Shown in pieces: positions 12,001-15,521 of a stretch of DNA of 15,521 nucleotides (positions within the stretch are counted from its first letter, which is position 1; each line of letters opens with the position of its first letter). The DNA is from Stephanodiscus triporus (lineage: Eukaryota; Bacillariophyta; Thalassiosirophyceae; Thalassiosirales; Thalassiosiraceae): assembly GCA_036939755.1 (NCBI GenBank), contig JALLAZ010000451.1, forward strand, positions 1 to 15,521, given 5' to 3'. The notes beneath the pieces are model-generated. The model had not been told where the DNA came from. It did not search any database and worked only from the letters and a program-made list of their open reading frames with translations. A program made the position numbers and the translations under genes.

Positions 12001-13347
12001 ATGGGATTGACGCAGTCGAGGTTACGAGGGAAAGCCTACCTCCTCTCACAGGCGGTATAGGCGCTGGTGTGAAGTATCACGTCACATTTACTGGGTTGAA
12101 CGTTCGGGGCAACGTCCCTCCGCTTCAAATTCTTGATGTTGGATTGAATGAATGTCTTGATGCTCATTCATTGGGTGGTAATTTCAGCGATGGCATCGCT
12201 TCTATTGCAGTAGAGCAGATCGAGTCTCCGTACGTGCCATTTTACAAAATCCAAACAACTACCGACATCCCCTACGATGCAACCTCTGCCGACATGAAAG
12301 CTGCTCTTGAAGCACTATCTCAAGCATGCACGGTTGATGTTTCTCGAAAAATCAATCGCCATGGATACTCATGGGATGACACATTTGTAGAAACTGGGAA
12401 TAGCTCTTATTCACCATTGCTCGCCCTTTCCGCAAATGGCGCAAACTTGTCAGCGGATGTAGACCCTGTCGTTTCTGTCGTTGACATTCAACACGCTGAG
12501 GTGCCTGTATCGACTGGAGGAAATCCTATTTTTACATGTGCAGCTGCTGTCAATTCATTTGGCATGGGTCCATTCACTCTGTCCAATCCACGTTCCATCG
12601 AGGTGTCACATCAGCCCCCATCGGNATTCATTTGGCATGGGTCCATTCACTCTGTCCAATCCACGTTCCATCGAGGTGTCACATCAGCCCCCATCGGAGC
12701 CTATTGATGTGTTTGCCGAAGCCACATCACAATCGTCCATTTTAATTCAGTGGAATCCCCCACGAGAAACCGGTGGACGACCTATATCGCACTACAAGAT
12801 TGAATACGACAAGCTGCCGTCTTCACTGGGGTCTATTTTGCTATCTTCATCATCATTGGTGCAGATTCTGACGTGCAATCAGTGACTGTCAAAATTAATG
12901 ACCAAGGATTGCCAGAAAGGAAACGATTCTTTCGGGAACATTTCGCTTTCATTCGATGGACAAAAGACTGGCCAACTGCCGTTCAATGCTTCGCCAGACG
13001 AATTGACGTCTGCGTTGGAAGCACTCTGTTCCGCGGAAAGGGTTCGCGTTACTAGATCAATACACTGTTCTCATGACACGTCAACCGGATGTATGACACC
13101 CGAGGGCTATACTTGGCTCATCACTTTTGTTTCACTCAAGAATATGGGAGATCAGCACTACAGGCCCACTTCTAAGTTGTCATCACGCGCCTCGTCTGCA
13201 AGTTGTATTACCTTAAATCTTGACATCCCAGCTGCTACAAACTCAGGAAGTATGCGCTTGTACTTAATGAGATTTTGTGATGATGGCGACCCATGCACCT
13301 TAGCTTGGGGAGACACCACAGCTCCAGAGACTCCCAGTAAAGACTGA
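6058..13347 (+). CDS. Giant secreted fibronectin type III repeat protein
   Basis: Exon 1 is 6058-8469 and exon 2 begins at 8555. After removing two assembly duplications (73 bases each) the frame continues to TGA 13345-13347, giving about 2,352 residues. Residues about 21-38 (AALTSILFLILPGLSSA) form a signal peptide with likely cleavage after SSA; I see no later membrane helix or anchor, so secretion or wall attachment is inferred.

About nine FN3 units start near nt 6231, 6583, 7720, 8164, 8638, 9436, 10064, 10946 and 12698. Opening halves read like KYLVEWD or SYLVEWS; closing halves read like GQKYYVRVSAYGDGYS, GQKYYVKVAGINANGIG, QYFVRVSAHNSAGYG and LYYLRVSSITNKG. In several units a beta-rich insert separates the halves. 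FN3 domains typically mediate protein-protein or adhesion contacts outside the cell; no enzyme motif is visible.

The start is the first in-frame ATG and gives the signal peptide. Oddities are two N-flanked duplications, a frame disturbance at about 12817-12920 with an in-frame TGA, and a ninth FN3 with no closing half. The existence and family of the gene are secure; the last 600 bases are not. Confidence 0.85.
8470..8554 (+). other. Spliceosomal intron of the FN3 gene (85 bases)
   Basis: The donor gtgcgt at 8470 and acceptor ccag at 8551-8554 join codons to give QYFVRVSAHNSAGYG, exactly the expected FN3 closing strand; unspliced reading stops at 8577. A C-rich polypyrimidine tract lies at 8521-8537. 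The exon after the acceptor begins gtacgt, itself donor-like, so shifted splicing is conceivable but would break the frame. This is the only intron in the gene I can demonstrate. Confidence 0.85.
11882..12026 (+). repeat. 72-base exact duplication around N at 11954 (assembly artefact)
   Basis: Positions 11882-11953 and 11955-12026 are identical, separated by a single N. Both copies encode the same DGDANDVKIELETLNGIDAV segment. Together with the N, the extra copy adds 73 bases and shifts the frame by one; deleting one copy plus the N restores the FN3 reading frame exactly. This is best read as two overlapping contigs joined without merging. Confidence 0.9.
12553..12697 (+). repeat. 72-base exact duplication around N at 12625 (assembly artefact)
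   Basis: Positions 12553-12624 and 12626-12697 are identical around a single N, encoding the FN3 closing strand (NSFGMGPFTLSNPRSIEV). As at the other N, collapsing 73 bases restores the frame. The identical 72-base length at both sites indicates a fixed overlap set by the assembler and not a biological repeat. Confidence 0.9.
12817..12920 (+). other. Frame disturbance with in-frame TGA in the FN3 gene
   Basis: The FN3 opening half (SHYKIEYDKLPSSL) is read in one frame to about 12830. A coding-like piece (SDVQSVTVKINDQGLP) follows in another frame at about 12865-12912. The original frame then resumes with NDSFGNISLSFDGQKTGQL. Staying in the original frame meets a TGA at 12883-12885. Two compensating single-base indels explain this, the second within ccagaaagg near 12912-12920. 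A GT-AG intron 12859-12915 (57 bases) would also keep the frame open but would discard the coding-like middle piece. Confidence 0.6.
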
Positions 13348-13694
13348 AGTAAATAAGTATTTACTAGGGGAAAAGCTCGACTGAACGTCGTTTTATTTAG
13401 TTAATAATATGTTGTGAGCTTGCGCTCGGCTCATTCCATCCCAGATATGCATTACATGTCAACAAACCCACAAAATCGAAACATGGAATGAATAGTTGAT
13501 CCTTCCCGTATTGTTAAACTTTCGATTGAGGGGTGATGTCAACCCCATCGACCAATCATTGCGATGATTCGGATTCGTTGCCGCTTACAACTTGGGCCTA
13601 AATCACTGGTTCTTCACTTCCACACTCAAACACCTCTCACGTCTAAACTTCCCAACAAAAAAGAATGGACTTCTCCAAGTCTACGGTCTCCTCA
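13348..13694. other. Convergent intergenic region (two 3' UTRs)
   Basis: These 347 bases separate the stop codons of the FN3 gene and the minus-strand MORN gene. I see no gene. Small inverted repeats are present: agtaaat/atttact directly after the FN3 stop (13348-13365) and cgac/gtcg at 13378-13390 followed by a T-rich stretch. They may affect 3' end formation, but eukaryotic terminators cannot be called from these alone. No continuation of the missing FN3 closing half is visible here. Confidence 0.5.
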
Positions 13695-14568
13695 CTACCT
13701 GTATCTAGAAGGACTGCCTCCAGAAGGACTGCCTCCAGAAGGACTGCCTCCCTGCCTATCATGAGGCTGACGTGGTTTGTAACCGCTTTGCCTTCTTTGA
13801 AATTCTCTGCCAGGGGGACCACCGTTGCCACCGCCAACAAAGCCCAGCCCTTGCGATCCGCCGGCACTGAGATTCACCATCCCCCCTCGTTCGACGCCGT
13901 AATCTAACTGGACGCTAGCGCTCCCAGACGGCAGGCCTACGGATCCACGGGAATTGTACGACTGGACGCTCGCCGAGCCGCTAGGACGATTGGATTTCTT
14001 CCTCCTGGACAGCCTGTCCAGCTTGTTATCCAGACTACTATCAGTGAAGTTATGTGATAAGCTATCGAGATCGCGATCAGTGAAGCTATTGGATATGCCA
14101 TCCTCATTGTCATAATTATGCATGGAGTGGTGCATGCGGGGTGGTTGACTCACTGAGCGTTTGCTCCCACCCGCTCCTCCTCCTCTCCCGACTTCGGGAG
14201 GACCCATCATCCTCTCAAGTTCAGAAACCGTATCACCGCCGTCATCGTCGTCGAAGTCCATGTCCCCCCCGTTCTCGCTCTCCACGAGTATCCCATTCAT
14301 CCACGTCCCCTCGGCGATGCTCCCGTTGGCGTAGTAGACTGTGCCCTTCCCGTCGGGCTTGTGACTCGTGGAATCAACCTGCCCGGTGAACGTGCCCCGA
14401 AGCCCCGTCCGCGGGTCAGTGAATGACATGCTAAGGACCATAGTCCGCTTCGGGACGGGTGGGGGAGGGGGCTGACGATACTGCTGAGTGGAGTAGTGCT
14501 GTTGTTGTTGATAATGCACGGGGTGCTGCTGCCGCGGCGGATAAGGCTGCCGGCCGTGGTATCCCGGC

Positions 14569-14600
<32 letters not shown>

Positions 14601-15020
14601 TGGCGAAACAGATTCATCCCCCGTCCCACCCGACAACACGGACCCGGATGAATCGAGGGTGGCCGTGGTCCTCGACCGGGACTTGCTCCTGTGCCTGAGC
14701 TCGCGCTCCTTCTGCCGATCGGCCTTCTTCTGTTTTTTCTTCTCCTTTTTGATGCGTCGTCTCTCCCTCTCCTCCTCTTCCATCTCGTCATCGTTCCCGC
14801 CCTCGTAATCTTTGCCGTCGGCGTCCCGTCTATTTCGGTCCATTTCCTGCCTCTCGATCTCCTCGCGGACGCGCCGCATCTCGTCGAGGCAGCACTCCGG
14901 ACAGTGGCCGATTATAGTCTTCCATCCCCCTAACAATTTCTTCTTGCGGAGGCGGATGGTAGGGTGGCGCACGCACCGACCCTTGGCGTCATGTTCGGCG
15001 GTATTGAACCTCTCTTCCAT
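13695..15020 (-). CDS. MORN-like scaffold protein with Cys/His head
   Basis: The intact ORF has 441 residues. The ATG at 15020 is the first in frame after an upstream TAG, and its context (gtcatgg) is good.

Order of parts: residues 16-44 hold C-V-R-H-P, a basic RLRKKK patch, GGW and C-P-E-C-C, a possible zinc-binding head. Residues about 46-115 are highly charged Glu/Arg/Lys, probably a long helix or coiled coil. An SR-type patch (RSKSRSR) follows. Thirteen prolines lie at about 140-152, then a Gln/Tyr/Pro-rich linker. Residues about 209-240 (RGTFTGQVD, then DGKGTVYYANGSIAEGTW) form a MORN-like segment, and an acidic patch follows. The Gly/Ser-rich C-terminus carries internal duplications (PSGSASVQ twice, related NSFTD/HNFTD pieces) and three GGSPS repeats before the stop.

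MORN repeats often bind membranes or scaffold complexes; the head-plus-MORN arrangement is one I associate with diatom proteins. There is no signal peptide, so it is probably intracellular. Its exact role is unknown. Confidence 0.85.
13707..13751. repeat. 15-base tandem repeat, three copies, coding GGSPS
   Basis: The unit agaaggactgcctcc occurs three times without mismatch at the 3' end of the minus-strand gene and encodes the GGSPS repeats at its C-terminus. Being a multiple of three it can change copy number without breaking the frame, so length polymorphism between strains is likely. Confidence 0.85.
14565..14603. repeat. GGC/GGT trinucleotide run coding 13 prolines
   Basis: A nearly pure GGC run with a few GGT interruptions is, on the minus strand, the polyproline stretch of the MORN-like protein. 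Such runs bind profilin or SH3/WW-type partners in other proteins; here only the sequence is seen. The run is prone to slippage and to assembly error. Confidence 0.8.
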
Positions 15021-15521
15021 GACATCGATGCTCAACTACGTATGGAAGGACTTGGCGATATCGGATCTTACGTTGTGTGAGAGGTGCAGAGAGAAAGCGA
15101 GAATATTTTTTGGGAAAAATATGGAGGGCGGGAGGAAAAGGGCTGGGGCCATTTTGTGAGTCACGATATCTAAAAAATATTACTTTGGGAATAAACGTAC
15201 GGATTCCCGCATACCTTTGATCAAGCAGAAGGGAACCGGAGGGGATATGTGGGCCTATTTGATACGCAAACACACAGTAGACATAAGACGGTCGAGGGTT
15301 TGGGTTCGCAAAAGTGTGGATTCTACATACATACGATACCTAACTTTCTTTTCTGGTACATAGAGTAGTTACCTACTAAGGTACCATGACATAAGACGGT
15401 CCAGGCCTTTTGGCGACAACATGGTCGTTGGATGTCATGTCGTACCATATATCGTACACAAGCGAATAGGGTGTCCCGGAAAATCAAATCTGTCATCTGT
15501 CTGTCTGCTCATCTGTCGTGT
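15021..15521. other. Upstream region of the MORN-like gene
   Basis: These 501 bases lie upstream of the minus-strand ATG. A TAG immediately precedes the ORF in frame, and I see no further exon. The 14-base motif gacataagacggtc occurs at 15280-15293 and again at 15388-15401, 108 bases apart and in the same orientation; these could be binding sites or debris of a repeat. No TATA box or tRNA-like structure is convincing. Confidence 0.4.

Noticed and set aside
11831..12049. Apparent tandem repeat in the FN3 gene
   Set aside because: The two identical 72-base copies are separated only by an N and break the frame, so this is an assembly overlap and not a biological repeat.
12898..13347. A separate small gene starting at 12898
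   Set aside because: It is in the same frame as the FN3 gene and carries the same insert module, so it is the 3' end of that gene beyond the frame disturbance.
13378..13395. Bacterial-type terminator (cgac/gtcg stem followed by T-rich run)
   Set aside because: The stem has only four pairs and the genome is eukaryotic, where this structure does not define termination.
14459..14698. Ala-rich plus-strand ORF
   Set aside because: It is the antisense reading of the GGC run; the minus-strand protein explains this sequence.
14297..14791. Arg-rich 164-residue ORF on the minus strand
   Set aside because: It is an alternate-frame shadow of the low-complexity, GC-rich part of the MORN-like gene.
1..15521. 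CRISPR array, rRNA or tRNA genes
   Set aside because: There are no regularly spaced repeats, no tRNA T-arm motif in a cloverleaf context and no recognisable rRNA segments. The organism also appears to be eukaryotic.

Overview
This is a nuclear genomic window from a eukaryotic microalga, most likely a diatom (probably centric). Three things point that way. A spliceosomal GT-AG intron sits in a long repeat-rich secreted protein gene. The minus-strand protein has an N-terminal C-x-R-H-P ... C-P-E-C-C head followed by a MORN-type segment, a combination I associate with diatom gene families. Between about 2.3 and 5.2 kb there is a decayed retroelement gag-like reading frame of a kind seen in diatom genomes. 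The organism call rests on recalled family resemblance, not on a search.

Layout from left to right. Positions 1-301 are AT-rich non-coding DNA with a near-perfect hairpin. Positions 302-2003 hold a broken, unrecognised coding remnant read in several frames. Positions 2340-5240 hold a broken gag-like ORF with an N-terminal proline run, a coiled-coil middle, a capsid-like core and a charged tail; no pol gene follows it. Positions 5493-5981 hold a small protein gene with two predicted membrane segments, broken by two single-base frame changes. Positions 6058-13347 hold a very large secreted protein (about 2,350 residues as reconstructed) built of about nine fibronectin type III units, several of them split by an inserted beta-rich module. 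The gene has one clear 85-base intron. The minus strand from 15020 down to 13695 encodes a 441-residue protein with a Cys/His head, a charged coiled coil, a polyproline run and a MORN-like segment. The FN3 gene and this gene converge, with 347 bases between their stop codons.

The window also records assembly faults. Two single N characters, at 11954 and 12625, are each flanked by exact 72-base duplications. Each duplication plus its N adds 73 bases and shifts the FN3 frame; removing 73 bases at each site restores it. The equal lengths suggest unmerged k-1 overlaps from a de Bruijn assembler with k=73. A third disturbance at about 12817-12920 looks like two compensating frame changes and creates an in-frame TGA.

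Functionally, the two well-supported genes are a secreted, probably surface or matrix adhesion-type FN3 protein and an intracellular scaffold-type MORN protein. Nothing in the sequence shows that they act together. The left third looks like a graveyard of mobile or decayed genes.
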